Shown in pieces: positions 7,942 through 16,827 of a DNA stretch of 64,000 bases (the stretch's first letter is position 1; every line of letters begins with the position of its first letter). The stretch covers positions 1 to 64,000 of the forward strand of contig NZ_JALJRW010000005.1 of the NCBI RefSeq assembly GCF_024519465.1. Reading direction: 5' to 3'. The position numbers and the translations under genes were made by a program. This DNA comes from Stenotrophomonas sp. Ste86. Lineage in GTDB: Bacteria > Pseudomonadota > Gammaproteobacteria > Xanthomonadales > Xanthomonadaceae. A model generated the notes under the pieces. That model saw nothing but the letters and a program-made list of their open reading frames with translations. It did no database searches and was not told the DNA's origin.

Positions 7942-9663
7942 TCAGTTGGCGTTGGCGATCGGCATCGGCCGGCCGCCGCTGAAGGTCGACCATGCCGGCA
8001 CGCGCAGCACGTTGCCGTTGCTGTCCAGGAACAGCGTGCCGGTGGCGCCGGCCAGGCCGCCCTCGTTGGACATCTTGTCCAGGTAGGCGCTGATCTTCCA
8101 CGCATCGAAGCCGAAGGCGAACAGGCGGCCAGCCGCGCCGCGCGCATTGGGCAGGATCTGTCCGGCCGTGCTGGCCGAGGGCAGGCCGGCGACGCCGCGC
8201 ACGTTCCATGCCTCGTTGGGATAGACGATGCCGTCCAGCGCCATGTCTTCCTCGGCCTTGCCCGCACCGACGGTCAGCTGCGAGGTGCCCACGCGGGTGG
8301 CGCCACCGGCACCGGCCAGTGCCAGCTGCGGTGCCAGCGCGCGCGCCTGCGGCGCCTTCACCGCCAGCAGCACGCCATCGACGCTGCCGGCCGCGCGGAT
8401 CTGCGCGCTGATATCGCCCACGGCTTCACCCACCCCGATCGTGGCCACCACCTGGCCGCCGCGCTGCGCGAAGCGTTCGCGGAAGGCGGCGGCGGCACGG
8501 CGGCCGTTGTCGTCGTTGCTGTGCACCACCAGCACCTTGCTGCGCTCGCGGCCGCGCAGGAATTCGGCGGCGATGATGCCGTCGTCTTCCGGGGCCAGCG
8601 AGAACCCGGCGCTACCGGCCGGCGGGCTGCTCTTGCCACGGTTCAGCGCCAGCACCGGCACCGGCAGCTGGGCGCGGCCGAACACCGCATCGACCTCATC
8701 GCGGCCGAGCGGACCGACCACGAAGTCCACGCCGGCACCGACGGCTTTGTCATAGGCCGCCACCGCACCGGCAGCGGTGCCGGCGGTATCGATGAACTGG
8801 ATGTCCGGGCGACGGCGGGTTTCGGCGTAATAACCGCTGAGCAGGCCATCGCGCACCGGCTGGGCGGCGGTGGCCAGGCGACCGCTGAGCGGCAGCAGCA
8901 CGGCCATCTTCAGCGGCGGGCGGTAGCCATCGCTCATGGCCGGCGGACGCTTGCTGGTATCGAACTGCACCGCCTGCTCGCGATCGAACGGACGCGGCAG
9001 CGGCAGCCCGCGGGCGATCAACGCGCGCCCGGCGAAGTTGTACAGCGGCTCGTTGGCCGGCAGTGCCGCCGCGCGCGAACGCAGGGTGGCATCGTCGAGC
9101 GTGCCGAGCAGACCGGCGATGGCCTGCTGGTTGTCGGTGCGCGCCTTGCCGGTCAACGCGGCGTGCGCGCGGGCGCGCTCCTGCGCGGCACCGATGATGT
9201 CGCCGGTGCCCTGCAGCGCATCGGCGCGGGCCAGCTGCCAGCGCGTGCGCAGCTGCGGCACCACCGTATCGGAGGATTCCTTCAGCGAGGCCAGCGCCTG
9301 CGCCGGCTGCTTATCGGCCAGGGCCAGCTCGGCGGTGGTCAGGTGGTAGCGCTGCAGGTTGGCGCCGTTGAGCTGGCGCGGGGTGATCTGGGCCAGCAGG
9401 CTGCGCGCGCGTGCGCTGTCGCCGGCCTCATGCCAGGCAAAGGCAGCATCGGCCAGCGCGGCAGCGCGGGCGCTGCCCTTCAAGGTGTTGGCCAGTGCTT
9501 CCAGCTGCACGGCGGCGTCGCGCGGCTTGCCCTGGTCGATCAGCGCCAACGCCTGGCTCTGCGCCGGCGATTCAGGCGCACTGGTCAGGCTCGTCGTGGC
9601 GCAGCCGGCAAGCAGCATCAGCGACAACGAAAGGGCGGAGATCCGTGCGACGGGCTTGTTCAT
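7942..9663 (-). CDS. lpoA: Penicillin-binding protein activator LpoA (LppC/YraM)
   Basis: A 573-residue outer-membrane lipoprotein. [20 protein letters not shown] is followed by C21, a lipobox (LLAGC), with [13 protein letters not shown] after it. Residues about 30-240 are alanine-rich helical (TPR-like) repeats. From about residue 250 ([19 protein letters not shown]) a periplasmic-binding-protein-like domain runs to the end. In E. coli LpoA contacts PBP1A through the periplasm and stimulates its transpeptidase. It heads a four-gene operon and is divergent from rsmI with 80 bp between starts, the same lpoA/rsmI divergence seen in E. coli. An ATG four codons upstream (9675) is an alternative. 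Confidence 0.92.
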   Translation of the reverse strand: MNKPVARISALSLSLMLLAGCATTSLTSAPESPAQSQALALIDQGKPRDAAVQLEALANTLKGSARAAALADAAFAWHEAGDSARARSLLAQITPRQLNGANLQRYHLTTAELALADKQPAQALASLKESSDTVVPQLRTRWQLARADALQGTGDIIGAAQERARAHAALTGKARTDNQQAIAGLLGTLDDATLRSRAAALPANEPLYNFAGRALIARGLPLPRPFDREQAVQFDTSKRPPAMSDGYRPPLKMAVLLPLSGRLATAAQPVRDGLLSGYYAETRRRPDIQFIDTAGTAAGAVAAYDKAVGAGVDFVVGPLGRDEVDAVFGRAQLPVPVLALNRGKSSPPAGSAGFSLAPEDDGIIAAEFLRGRERSKVLVVHSNDDNGRRAAAAFRERFAQRGGQVVATIGVGEAVGDISAQIRAAGSVDGVLLAVKAPQARALAPQLALAGAGGATRVGTSQLTVGAGKAEEDMALDGIVYPNEAWNVRGVAGLPSASTAGQILPNARGAAGRLFAFGFDAWKISAYLDKMSNEGGLAGATGTLFLDSNGNVLRVPAWSTFSGGRPMPIANAN

Positions 9664-9743
9664 GATCAGGTCCATTCGATGGGGGCAGCGGCCGTGGCCG
9701 GGGAACGGTACGATTCTACCCTTGACCCACGAGTGCCGTTGCG

Positions 9744-10565
9744 ATGAGTGCTGTCCCTACGCTGTATGTCGTTGCCACCCCGATCGGCAACCTGGCCGAC
9801 CTGACGCCGCGGGCGCAGGACGTGCTGCGCTCGGTGGCGGCGGTCTGCGCCGAAGACACCCGCCGCAGCGGCCAGTTGCTGGCCCATTTCGGCATCCAGC
9901 AGCCGCTGGTGGCATTGCACGACCACAACGAGGAAGCGCTGTCCCAGCGCATCGTTGCGCGCCTGCTGGCTGGTGAATCGCTGGCGCTGGTGAGCGATGC
10001 CGGCACCCCGCTGGTCAGCGATCCGGGCTATCGGCTGGTGCGCGCCGCCCGCGAGGCGGGCATCCGGGTGAGCCCGGTGCCGGGTGCCTGCGCGGCGATT
10101 GCCGCATTGAGCGTTGCCGGCCTGCCCAGCGACCGCTTCACGTTTGAAGGCTTCCTGCCGGCCAAGGGCTCGGGCCGCCGCGAACGCCTGCAGGGCCTGG
10201 CCGGCGAAACCCGCACGCTGGTGTTCTACGAATCCTCGCACCGCATCACCGAGTCGCTGGCCGACATGGTCGCGGCCTTCGGCGCGCAGCGCCCGGCGGT
10301 GCTGGCCCGCGAGCTGACCAAGCTGTTCGAGACCGTCCTCGACGGCACGCTGGCCTCGCTGCTGCAGCAGGTGGAAGCCGACGACAACCAGCGCAAGGGC
10401 GAGTTCGTGGTGATGGTGCAGGGCGCTGCCGACGACGAACGAGCGCAGCTGGCCGCCGGCCGCCGCATGTACGCCAAGCTCAGCGAACACCTGCCGCCAT
10501 CCACCGCCGCCAAGCTCGCCGCCGAACTCACCGGCGCCCCACGCAAAGCCCTCTACGGCAGCTGA
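9744..10565 (+). CDS. rsmI: 16S rRNA (cytidine1402-2'-O)-methyltransferase
   Basis: A 273-residue SAM-dependent tetrapyrrole-methylase-fold enzyme. It has VVATPIGNLADLTPRA near the N-terminus, EDTRRSGQLL, VSDAGTPLVSDPGYRLV, PGACAAIAALSVAGLP and FYESSHRI, all typical of RsmI, and a helical C-terminal tail ending in TGAPRKALYG. It methylates the ribose of C1402 in the decoding centre. The ATG at 9744 gives the standard start. Confidence 0.95.
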   Translation: MSAVPTLYVVATPIGNLADLTPRAQDVLRSVAAVCAEDTRRSGQLLAHFGIQQPLVALHDHNEEALSQRIVARLLAGESLALVSDAGTPLVSDPGYRLVRAAREAGIRVSPVPGACAAIAALSVAGLPSDRFTFEGFLPAKGSGRRERLQGLAGETRTLVFYESSHRITESLADMVAAFGAQRPAVLARELTKLFETVLDGTLASLLQQVEADDNQRKGEFVVMVQGAADDERAQLAAGRRMYAKLSEHLPPSTAAKLAAELTGAPRKALYGS

Positions 10566-10582
10566 TCGCGAGCTGGGCGCAG

Positions 10583-10899
10583 GCAGAGCCACCCCACGGG
10601 TGGCCGCCCGCGATGCCGAAGAGGTAGAGCCACCCCATGGGTGGCTGCCCGTAGTGCCGAAGAAGGTAGAGCCACCCCACGGGTGGCTACGCACGATGCC
10701 GGAACGAACAGCAGCCACCCATGGGGTGGCTCTACCAGGCGTGCAGCAAACACCGCATTGGAATAAAGCCCCCCGCAAACCATCCGGAGTAGAGCCGTCC
10801 CATGGGTGGCTGCCCGTGATGCCGAAGAGGTAGAGCCACCCCATGGGGGGCTACGCACGATGCCGGAACGAACAACAGCCACCCATGGGGTGGCTCTAC
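10583..10899. repeat. Seven SMAG elements of the GCCACCCCATGGGTGGC subtype
   Basis: Forward copies are at 10583-10605 (GCAG end), 10624-10646, 10666-10688, 10789-10811 and 10830-10852; inverted copies are at 10713-10735 and 10877-10899. All have AGCCACC(C)CATGGGTGGCT-type stems. The cluster fills the space between rsmI and rnpB and carries no gene. Confidence 0.9.
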
Positions 10900-10954
10900 C
10901 AGACGTGCAGCAAACGCCGCTTTTGAATAACCCCCCCCCGCAAACCGTCTGGAG
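10624..10954. repeat. Tandem duplication of a 165-bp SMAG-bearing unit
   Basis: Positions 10624-10788 and 10789-10954 are two head-to-tail copies of the same unit. Each holds two forward SMAGs, one inverted SMAG and the tail GTGCAGCAAACRCCGC ... CCCCGCAAACC ... GGAG. They differ by scattered substitutions and a longer C-run in the second copy. The stretch 10583-10623 resembles a truncated third copy of the unit's start. Confidence 0.85.
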
Positions 10955-11051
10955 GCACAGCCCCCTTTAGTAAAGGGGGCGCGGCGACAGCCGCGGGGAA
11001 TTGGACGCTGGTGGCGCCCGGGGCCCACGGTTTGCACCGCAAACCGTGGGG
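10941..11051. repeat. Composite intergenic inverted-repeat element, copy 2
   Basis: Reading on the minus strand, this segment repeats the order of the 2926-3010 element. First comes a GCCCCACGGTTTGC/GCAAACCGTGGG inverted repeat (11027-11051), then a GC-rich linker, then a CCCCCTTTA/TAAAGGGGG hairpin (about 10962-10980). It lies just beyond the 3' end of RNase P RNA. Confidence 0.6.
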
Positions 11052-11052
11052 C

Positions 11053-11074
11053 TTCTTCGCGGCATCGCGAAGAA
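11053..11074 (-). terminator. Hairpin at the 3' end of rnpB
   Basis: A perfect 9-bp stem (TTCTTCGCG 11053-11061 with CGCGAAGAA 11066-11074, loop GCAT) lies immediately after the RNase P RNA 3' end on the minus strand. There is no following T-run, so it may be a processing or stabilising hairpin rather than a true intrinsic terminator. Confidence 0.5.
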
Positions 11075-11075
11075 A

Positions 11076-11432
11076 GGGCGGAGCCGGCCGATAAGCCGGG
11101 TTTTGTCGTGGACAGTCATTCCTCTAGGCGCTACGTCACCGCAGCGCTCAAGCAACCTACCCGGACCCGACGCGGGCCACGCCATTAGGTCCCTATTTGG
11201 TCTTGCTCCAGGTGGGGTTTGCCGTGCCGGTCTGTTGCCAGACTCGCGGTGCGCTCTTACCGCACCATTTCACCCTTACCGGCTTCCCGAAGGAAACGTA
11301 GGCGGTATCTTTCTGTTGCACTTTCCGTCGGCTTGCGCCGCCCAGGCGTTACCTGGCACCTTGCCCTATGGAGCCCGGACTTTCCTCGGCATCCGCAAGG
11401 GATGACGCGACTGTCTGGCCGACTCCGCCGCG
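11076..11432 (-). ncRNA. rnpB: RNase P RNA, bacterial type A
   Basis: The minus strand reads through the universal RNase P RNA core. The 5' part has CAGACAGTCGC, then GAGGAAAGTCCGGGCTCC, ATAGGGCAAGGTGCCAGGTA and ACGCCTGGG. The middle has GAAAGTGCAACAGAAAGATA. The 3' part has TAGAGGAATGACTGTCCACG, CAAAACCCGGCTTATCGGCC and the P1 partner of the 5' end. The length of about 357 nt fits type A. This is the catalytic subunit that trims tRNA 5' leaders. The exact ends are estimated from the P1 pairing (GGCGGAG with CTCCGCC). A possible -10 element GACAAT lies just upstream. Confidence 0.97.
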
Positions 11433-11470
11433 CGCATTGTCCCACATCCCGGCGTGCGGAGGGCGGGCGA

Positions 11471-11953
11471 TCACCCCGGCGTTCGGTATTGCCCGGCCGA
11501 GATGAACTGCGCGAAGCGCTCGCACCACACCACCACAGTGGTGAATTCCTCGACATCCACGCCCGGTGGCACCTCGACCAGGAAGCGGTTGAAGGTCTTC
11601 ACTTCGCCGATCCGCACCGCATCGGCCTTGATCCGTTCAAAGCCGGCCTTGGTGTCGACGAACTCGCGGGTCAGATAGACCTTGTAGTCGGGCCCCGGAG
11701 CGATCTTGCCGGTGAAGGCCACCTGGGTGGCGCTCACGCTCAGCGCGCCATCGGCCCAGTGCAGCGCATCGCTGCCCTTCTGGTCGCGGTGGAGGTTGGC
11801 GTGGTAGCGCGCCTGCTCCATCGCAGCCTGTACCTGCTGAGCCGGCGGATCGTCCGGTGCGGTGAGGATCGGCAGGAAGTACACGCCCAGGCCGAAGCCC
11901 ACGCCAAGCACAAGCAGGTGGCTGATCAGAAGAAGGAGGATGCGTCGTCGCAT
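11471..11953 (-). CDS. DM13 domain-containing membrane-anchored protein
   Basis: 160 residues. MRRRILLLLISHLLVLGVGF forms an N-terminal membrane anchor or uncleaved signal. Residues about 60-155 match the DM13 domain (HWADGALSVSATQVAFTGKI, PGPDYKVYLT, FNRFLVEVPPGVDVEEFTTVVVWCERFAQFISAG). DM13 domains are proposed redox or electron-transfer modules; the single cysteine in VVWCERF is the usual conserved one. The ATG at 11953 follows GGAGC. It is monocistronic, upstream of rnpB on the same strand. Confidence 0.85.
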   Translation of the reverse strand: MRRRILLLLISHLLVLGVGFGLGVYFLPILTAPDDPPAQQVQAAMEQARYHANLHRDQKGSDALHWADGALSVSATQVAFTGKIAPGPDYKVYLTREFVDTKAGFERIKADAVRIGEVKTFNRFLVEVPPGVDVEEFTTVVVWCERFAQFISAGQYRTPG

Positions 11954-12193
11954 GGAAGCTCCGTACAGAGTGGAGACGCGGCAACGGCGCCGCCCCGCCA
12001 TCCTCGGCACGCAGCGCGTCGGGTCAAGGCGCCCTGGAGGCGGCGTCGGGCCGGCATCCTGCGCAGAACCAGCTCCATCTGGGCCGAGGGGCCGGGAATG
12101 CCTTCTGGCGCAGCGGCGTTAAACTTTCGTGAACACCCTTGCTTGTGGCTGAAGTGCCGCAATGCCCGGTCCCTGAAGATTGGCTTGGCAACG

Positions 12194-12970
12194 TCAAAGT
12201 GCGCCGATCTGCGCCCTTGCCTCCAGCCGGGTCTCACCGATGCAACTGCCGTCCGGCCCAAACCGGCGCTCGTGGATGAAACCCTCGCCATTGGCATCCA
12301 GTGCGATCAGCGTGCTGGCGCGGGTGCCGTACTCCGGGCTGCGGATGAACGCTGCGCTCAGCCAGCGCTCGCGTTCCAGGCCGATGCCGGTGTTGGGCAG
12401 GGCGCTGTCGTCAGCCCGGGTTTCATCGGCCAGCGCCGCCCACAGGGGCCCCAGGTCGTCGCTGCCGCTGGCGATCCAGCCCCGCAGGGCGGCGTTCAAA
12501 CGCTCGGTCTTGGGCCACGGCGCATCCAGCGGCCCGTTGGACATGCCGTGCACGCCGGGCGCCAGCGCCTGCCGGCCCAGCGGGTGATTGCCCAGGAACT
12601 GGCAGCTGTCGCGGTCGGCCAGCAGCAGGTTGAACGGCGCGAAGGTGGTGGCGCGGGCGGCCAGCTCGTCGGCGAAGGTGGCAGCCGACGCATCGGCACG
12701 CAGGTAGTCGGCCACCAGAGCACCACGTGACGGGCCGGTCTGGCGCGCCAGCGGGTCGCGGACATTGGTGACCACCGCCATCCGGCCCTCGGGCGCGACC
12801 CCGGCCCAGGTCCCGCCCGAACGCAGGTCACGTCCAGCCAGCAGGCCGGTGTCCGGCGCCGGCCAGGCCACCAGTGCGGCGGTGGGGCGGGCGTGGAACT
12901 CGTCGCGGTTGCCGACCATGACCAGCTGCCACCGCGGGTGTGTTTTCCAGGCAAGGGCGAGAAGGCACAT
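12194..12970 (-). CDS. NRDE (TANGO2-like) family protein
   Basis: 258 residues with the defining NRDE motif (VMVGNRDEFHARPT) near residue 25 and a cysteine directly after the initiator Met (MCLLALAW), as in eukaryotic TANGO2. Further family blocks are LAGRDLRSGGTWAGV, TNVRDP, GNHPLGRQALAPGVHGMSNGPLD, and EYGTRASTLIALDANGEGFIHERRF near the end. Cys2 suggests an Ntn-hydrolase-like nucleophile by analogy. The molecular function is unsettled; heme trafficking has been proposed for eukaryotic homologues. The start at 12970 is preferred over 12979 and 13009 because it exposes Cys2. Confidence 0.87.
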   Translation of the reverse strand: MCLLALAWKTHPRWQLVMVGNRDEFHARPTAALVAWPAPDTGLLAGRDLRSGGTWAGVAPEGRMAVVTNVRDPLARQTGPSRGALVADYLRADASAATFADELAARATTFAPFNLLLADRDSCQFLGNHPLGRQALAPGVHGMSNGPLDAPWPKTERLNAALRGWIASGSDDLGPLWAALADETRADDSALPNTGIGLERERWLSAAFIRSPEYGTRASTLIALDANGEGFIHERRFGPDGSCIGETRLEARAQIGAL

Positions 12971-13187
12971 GGCCGGCATTGTGCCGGGGTTTGCGCAAGA
13001 CCGGGTCAATGGCGACGGGGCTTCTCATGAATGCGCGCCTATGTTTCACACCCTCTACACGCGCCTGAACTTCGCCCCAATCTCAAAAGATGAGACGAAA
13101 CAGCAACTTGTGGATAAGCCTTGAACAAGTCTCTAAACATTGCTGCAAGCCCTTGATGTCCAAGGTGATTTCCCGCTTGCAAAGTTG
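12971..13187. other. Non-coding upstream region of the dcw cluster
   Basis: No gene is seen. It contains a consensus DnaA box at 13109-13117 and a CTTGT...ACAAG inverted repeat around it (13107-13129). It is noticeably less GC-rich than its surroundings, as expected for a promoter region. Confidence 0.6.
13109..13117 (-). promoter_or_regulatory. Consensus DnaA box upstream of mraZ
   Basis: The minus strand reads TTATCCACA, the exact high-affinity DnaA box, about 80 bp upstream of the proposed mraZ promoter. A single perfect 9-mer can occur by chance, so regulation by DnaA is only a suggestion. Confidence 0.5.
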
Positions 13188-13216
13188 TTGACAACCCAAT
13201 CGGCACTGCTAAGGTG
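13188..13216 (+). promoter_or_regulatory. Candidate mraZ (dcw) promoter
   Basis: A perfect TTGACA -35 box (13188-13193) is followed by a 16-nt gap and TAAGGT (13210-13215) as a weaker -10. It lies upstream of the proposed MraZ operator and the mraZ start. Confidence 0.55.
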
Positions 13217-13233
13217 GGTAACAGAGGCAAAAC

Positions 13234-13258
13234 CGGGTTTTTTGTGGTTTTTCGTGGT
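13234..13258 (+). promoter_or_regulatory. Candidate MraZ operator (three direct repeats, 10-bp period)
   Basis: CGGGT (13234-13238), GTGGT (13244-13248) and GTGGT (13254-13258) are spaced exactly 10 bp. They resemble the TGGGN repeats with 5-bp spacers bound by MraZ at its own promoter in other bacteria. They lie between the promoter and the start codon, fitting autorepression. Confidence 0.6.
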
Positions 13259-13296
13259 TCAATGTTTCATCCGGGCGAAGGAAAGGTGCACGCGTC

Positions 13297-13743
13297 GTGT
13301 TTCAGGGCGAGACGGCCATCACGGTTGACGATAAAGGGCGCATGGCGGTTCCCACCGCGCATCGCGACCTTGTCGCGCGCGTGAGCAACAACCGCCTGGT
13401 CCTGACCTACAACCCCTTCGAGTCCGGCTGCCTCTGGCTGTATGCCGAGCAGGAGTGGGAGCGGGTCCGCGACGACGTCATGTCCAAGCCCAACACACAG
13501 CGTGTCGTGCGTCTGCTGCAACAGAAGCTGGTCGGTTCGGCCGCGCATCTGGAGCTGGACGGCAACGGTCGCATCAGTATTCCTGCCAGCCACCGCGGTG
13601 CCGTTGGCATTGAAAAGAAGGCGGTTCTGCTGGGCATGGGCGACAAATTCGAATTGTGGAGCGAGCAGGCACATCGCGCGTTGATCCAGCAGACGTTGTC
13701 TGACGGGGATCTGGGCGATGGGTTGCTCGACCTGAAGTTGTGA
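13297..13743 (+). CDS. mraZ: Transcriptional regulator MraZ
   Basis: MraZ of 148 residues, a double AbrB-like protein that assembles into a ring and represses the dcw promoter in E. coli. Both DNA-contact motifs are present: DDKGR (11-15) and DGNGR (88-92). The start is a GTG at 13297 preceded by GAAGGAAAGG. It is the first gene of the dcw cluster; its stop overlaps the rsmH start (GTGA). Confidence 0.97.
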   Translation: MFQGETAITVDDKGRMAVPTAHRDLVARVSNNRLVLTYNPFESGCLWLYAEQEWERVRDDVMSKPNTQRVVRLLQQKLVGSAAHLELDGNGRISIPASHRGAVGIEKKAVLLGMGDKFELWSEQAHRALIQQTLSDGDLGDGLLDLKL

Positions 13744-14726
13744 GCCGGGGTGCCCGGATGCGCGGAGCAGCGCAGACCGGTCACCTTCCGGTGTCGCAGT
13801 CGCCGGCGGGGCACCTGCCGGTTCTGTACACGCAGGTCCTGGATGGCCTGAGGGTGATCGAAAACGGTACGTATCTCGATGGCACGTTTGGTCGTGGTGG
13901 TCACGCCCGCGGCGTGCTCGAGCAACTCGGTCCCGGAGGCCGGCTGCTGGTCATGGACAAGGATCCCGAAGCGATTGCGGTTGCCGAGCGCGATTTCGCG
14001 CCGGACCCGCGCGTGACGATCTTCCGTGGCAGCTTCGCCGACCTGCTGCATTGGGAGGCCACCGCCGACGGCCTGGACGGGGTGCTGTTCGACCTCGGCG
14101 TGTCGTCGCCGCAGCTTGACGTGGCCGAGCGCGGTTTCAGTTTCGGCAAGGACGGCCCGCTGGACATGCGCATGGACCCGGACAGCGGCGAAAGCGCCGC
14201 GCAGTGGCTCAACCGTGTTGAAGAGCGCGAGCTGATGGACGTGCTGTGGACCTATGGCGAAGAGCGCCAGGGCCGCCGTATCGCCAAGGCCATCGTGGCC
14301 CGCCGCGACAAGCAGCCCTTCACCCGCACCGCCGAATTGGCGGAGCTGATCGGCTCGGTGATGCCGCGTGGCAAGGACAAGATCCACCCGGCCACGCGCA
14401 GCTTCCAGGCCATCCGCATCCACATCAACCGTGAACTGGCCGACCTCGAAGCCGGCCTGGACGCGGCGATGGCGCGGCTCAAGCCCGGTGGCCGGCTGGC
14501 GGTGATCAGCTTCCATTCGCTGGAAGACCGCATCGTCAAGCAGTTCATGAACCGTCACGCCAAGGCCCCGCCGAGCAATCGCCGGCTGCCCGAGCTGGCC
14601 GCGTTCGTGCCGACCCTGGATCTGCACGGCGGCGCGATCAAGGCCGAGGACGACGAGCTGGCGGTCAACCCGCGCTCGCGCAGCGCGGTGCTGCGCGTGG
14701 CCGAAAAGCGCGAGGTGGCCGGGTGA
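13740..14726 (+). CDS. rsmH: 16S rRNA (cytosine1402-N4)-methyltransferase
   Basis: 328 residues (MraW). SAM-binding motifs are [20 protein letters not shown] (47-66) and [11 protein letters not shown]. Downstream are [40 protein letters not shown] and [15 protein letters not shown], the full family set. It modifies the base of C1402, the same nucleotide whose ribose RsmI (encoded at 9.7 kb) methylates. The GTG at 13740 overlaps the mraZ stop; an ATG at 13758 with a GGGGTG upstream is a credible alternative start. Confidence 0.96.
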   Translation: MSRGARMRGAAQTGHLPVSQSPAGHLPVLYTQVLDGLRVIENGTYLDGTFGRGGHARGVLEQLGPGGRLLVMDKDPEAIAVAERDFAPDPRVTIFRGSFADLLHWEATADGLDGVLFDLGVSSPQLDVAERGFSFGKDGPLDMRMDPDSGESAAQWLNRVEERELMDVLWTYGEERQGRRIAKAIVARRDKQPFTRTAELAELIGSVMPRGKDKIHPATRSFQAIRIHINRELADLEAGLDAAMARLKPGGRLAVISFHSLEDRIVKQFMNRHAKAPPSNRRLPELAAFVPTLDLHGGAIKAEDDELAVNPRSRSAVLRVAEKREVAG

Positions 14727-14986
14727 GTCGCCTGCTGCTCATCGTGCTGCTGGCCTGCACCATCGCCTCGGCGATCGGGGTGGTGTTCATGCGCCACCGC
14801 CACCGTCAGACCTTCATCGAGTTGTCCAAGGTCGAGCGTGCGCGCGATGAGATCAACATCGAATTCGGCCGCCTGCAGCTGGAGCAGGCGACCCTGGCCG
14901 AGTCCACCCGGGTCGACCGCGTCGCCCGCGAGAAGCTCGGCATGAAGTTCCCCGAAGCGGCGGACGTGGTGGTGGTACGGCCATGA
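14723..14986 (+). CDS. ftsL: Cell division protein FtsL
   Basis: 87 residues: a short cytoplasmic start, one membrane helix ([20 protein letters not shown], about 3-22) and a periplasmic coiled-coil/leucine-zipper segment ([20 protein letters not shown] onward), ending near the outer face. It is the usual size for FtsL, which forms the FtsQLB complex that activates FtsWI. Its GTG start overlaps the rsmH stop (GTGA), and its stop overlaps ftsI (ATGA). Confidence 0.93.
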   Translation: MSRLLLIVLLACTIASAIGVVFMRHRHRQTFIELSKVERARDEINIEFGRLQLEQATLAESTRVDRVAREKLGMKFPEAADVVVVRP

Positions 14987-16827
14987 ACAAGTCCGGTCGC
15001 AACCGTGCACGCAACAGCTTCAACCTGCGCCAGCGCCTGAAGTGGGTGGGTCTGGCGCTTGGGCTGTGCTCGGTGTCGCTGGTCGGCCGCGCGGCCTATG
15101 TGCAGATCATCAACAGCGAGTTCTACCAGCGCCAGGGCGAAGCGCGCTACCTGCGCGAGCTGCCGATCAACACCTCGCGCGGCATGATCACCGACCGCAA
15201 CGGCGAGCCGGTGGCGGTGTCCACGCCGGTGGCTTCGATCTGGGTCAACCCGCAGGAACTGCTGCGCTCGCAGGACCGCATCCCCGAACTGGCGACCGCG
15301 CTGGGCATGCCGCTGGACGAGCTGACCTCCAAGCTGGCGCAGAAGTCGGACAAGGAATTCATGTACCTGCGTCGCCGGATCAATCCGGACGAGGCGGAAA
15401 AGGTGGTCGCGCTGAAAATTCCGGGCGTGGCCTCGCAGCGTGAGTTCCGTCGCTTCTACCCGCAGGGTGAGGCGATGGCGCACGTGCTGGGCTTCACCAA
15501 CATCGACGACCGCGGCCAGGAAGGGCTGGAGCTGGCCTTCGACGAATGGCTGCGCGGCAAGGCCGGCGCCAAGCGGGTGATCCGCAACCGCAAGGGCGAC
15601 ACCGTTGAAAGCGACCTGCTGCGCCCCGCCGAGCCGGGCAAGGACCTGACCCTCAGCATCGACCGCCGCATCCAGTTCCTGGCCTTCAAGGAGCTGCGCA
15701 ACGCGCTGATCGCCAACAAGGCGGCCGGCGGCTCGATGGTCATCATGGACGTGGCCACCGGCGAAGTGCTGGCCATGGTCAACCTGCCCACCTACAACCC
15801 CAATTCGGTTGGCGGTGCGGCCCCGGACACCCGTCGCAACCGCGCGGTGACCGACCTGGTCGAGCCCGGCTCGACCATGAAGCCGTTGACCATCGCCTCG
15901 GCGCTGCAATCCGGCGTGGTCACCAAGGACACCACGGTGGACACCAACCCGGGCTACATGTCCGTGGGCCGCTTCACCATCAAGGACGTGCCGCGCAACA
16001 ACGGCGTGCTCAATGTCACCGGCGTGATCACCCGCAGCTCGAACATCGGCGCGGCCAAGATCGCCGCGAAGATGCCGGACCAGGTCTTCTACGACCACGT
16101 CCACAGCTTCGGGTATGGCGTGTCCCCGCATAGCGGATTCCCGGGTGAATCGGCCGGCGTGCTGCCGCGTCCGGCGCGCTGGAGTGGTTCGTCCAAGACC
16201 ACCATGTCCTACGGCTATGGCCTGAATGTCACGCCGCTGCAGATCGCCACCGCCTACTCGGCGCTGGGCAACGGCGGCAAGCTGATCGCGCCGACCTTCG
16301 TCAAGGGCCAGCGCAACGAAGGCAAGCAGATCATCGACGAGAATATCGCCAAGCAGGTCGTGGCGATGATGGAAACCGTGGTCACCCAGGGCGGCGCCAA
16401 GCAGGCGGCGGTGCTGGGCTACCACGTGGCCGGCAAGACCGGCACCGCGCGCAAGGCCGGCCCCGGCGGCTACGAGCGCGGGCATTACAACGCGCTGTTC
16501 GCCGGTGTGGTGCCGGCCACCAACCCGCGCTTTGCCACGGTCATCGTGATCAACGATCCGCAGGCCGGCAAGTATTACGGCGGCCTGGTGTCCGCCCCGG
16601 TGTTCCACAACGTGATGGAAGGCGCGCTGCGCCTGATGGACGTGCCGCCGGATGATATCGAGTCGTGGCTGGCCGCCCAGCAGTCCGGAAAGATGGGTCA
16701 CGCCGCCTCGGTACTGCCGATGCCGCCGCCGGAAACGGTGATCGCCCCGGACGCCGCCGCCGAATTCGATGCCGCGCTGCCCAGCGCGCACGCCACGGTG
16801 CCGCCCCCGCAGGGAGGCACCCAATGA
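14983..16827 (+). CDS. ftsI: Peptidoglycan transpeptidase FtsI (PBP3)
   Basis: 614 residues. A membrane anchor (about 21-40) is followed by the non-catalytic PBP dimerisation domain. The transpeptidase domain has STMK with catalytic Ser297 (297-300), SSN (352-354) and KTG (485-487). A proline/alanine-rich C-terminal tail follows. It crosslinks septal peptidoglycan with FtsW in the divisome. It is coupled to ftsL and murE by 4-base overlaps. Confidence 0.97.
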   Translation: MNKSGRNRARNSFNLRQRLKWVGLALGLCSVSLVGRAAYVQIINSEFYQRQGEARYLRELPINTSRGMITDRNGEPVAVSTPVASIWVNPQELLRSQDRIPELATALGMPLDELTSKLAQKSDKEFMYLRRRINPDEAEKVVALKIPGVASQREFRRFYPQGEAMAHVLGFTNIDDRGQEGLELAFDEWLRGKAGAKRVIRNRKGDTVESDLLRPAEPGKDLTLSIDRRIQFLAFKELRNALIANKAAGGSMVIMDVATGEVLAMVNLPTYNPNSVGGAAPDTRRNRAVTDLVEPGSTMKPLTIASALQSGVVTKDTTVDTNPGYMSVGRFTIKDVPRNNGVLNVTGVITRSSNIGAAKIAAKMPDQVFYDHVHSFGYGVSPHSGFPGESAGVLPRPARWSGSSKTTMSYGYGLNVTPLQIATAYSALGNGGKLIAPTFVKGQRNEGKQIIDENIAKQVVAMMETVVTQGGAKQAAVLGYHVAGKTGTARKAGPGGYERGHYNALFAGVVPATNPRFATVIVINDPQAGKYYGGLVSAPVFHNVMEGALRLMDVPPDDIESWLAAQQSGKMGHAASVLPMPPPETVIAPDAAAEFDAALPSAHATVPPPQGGTQ

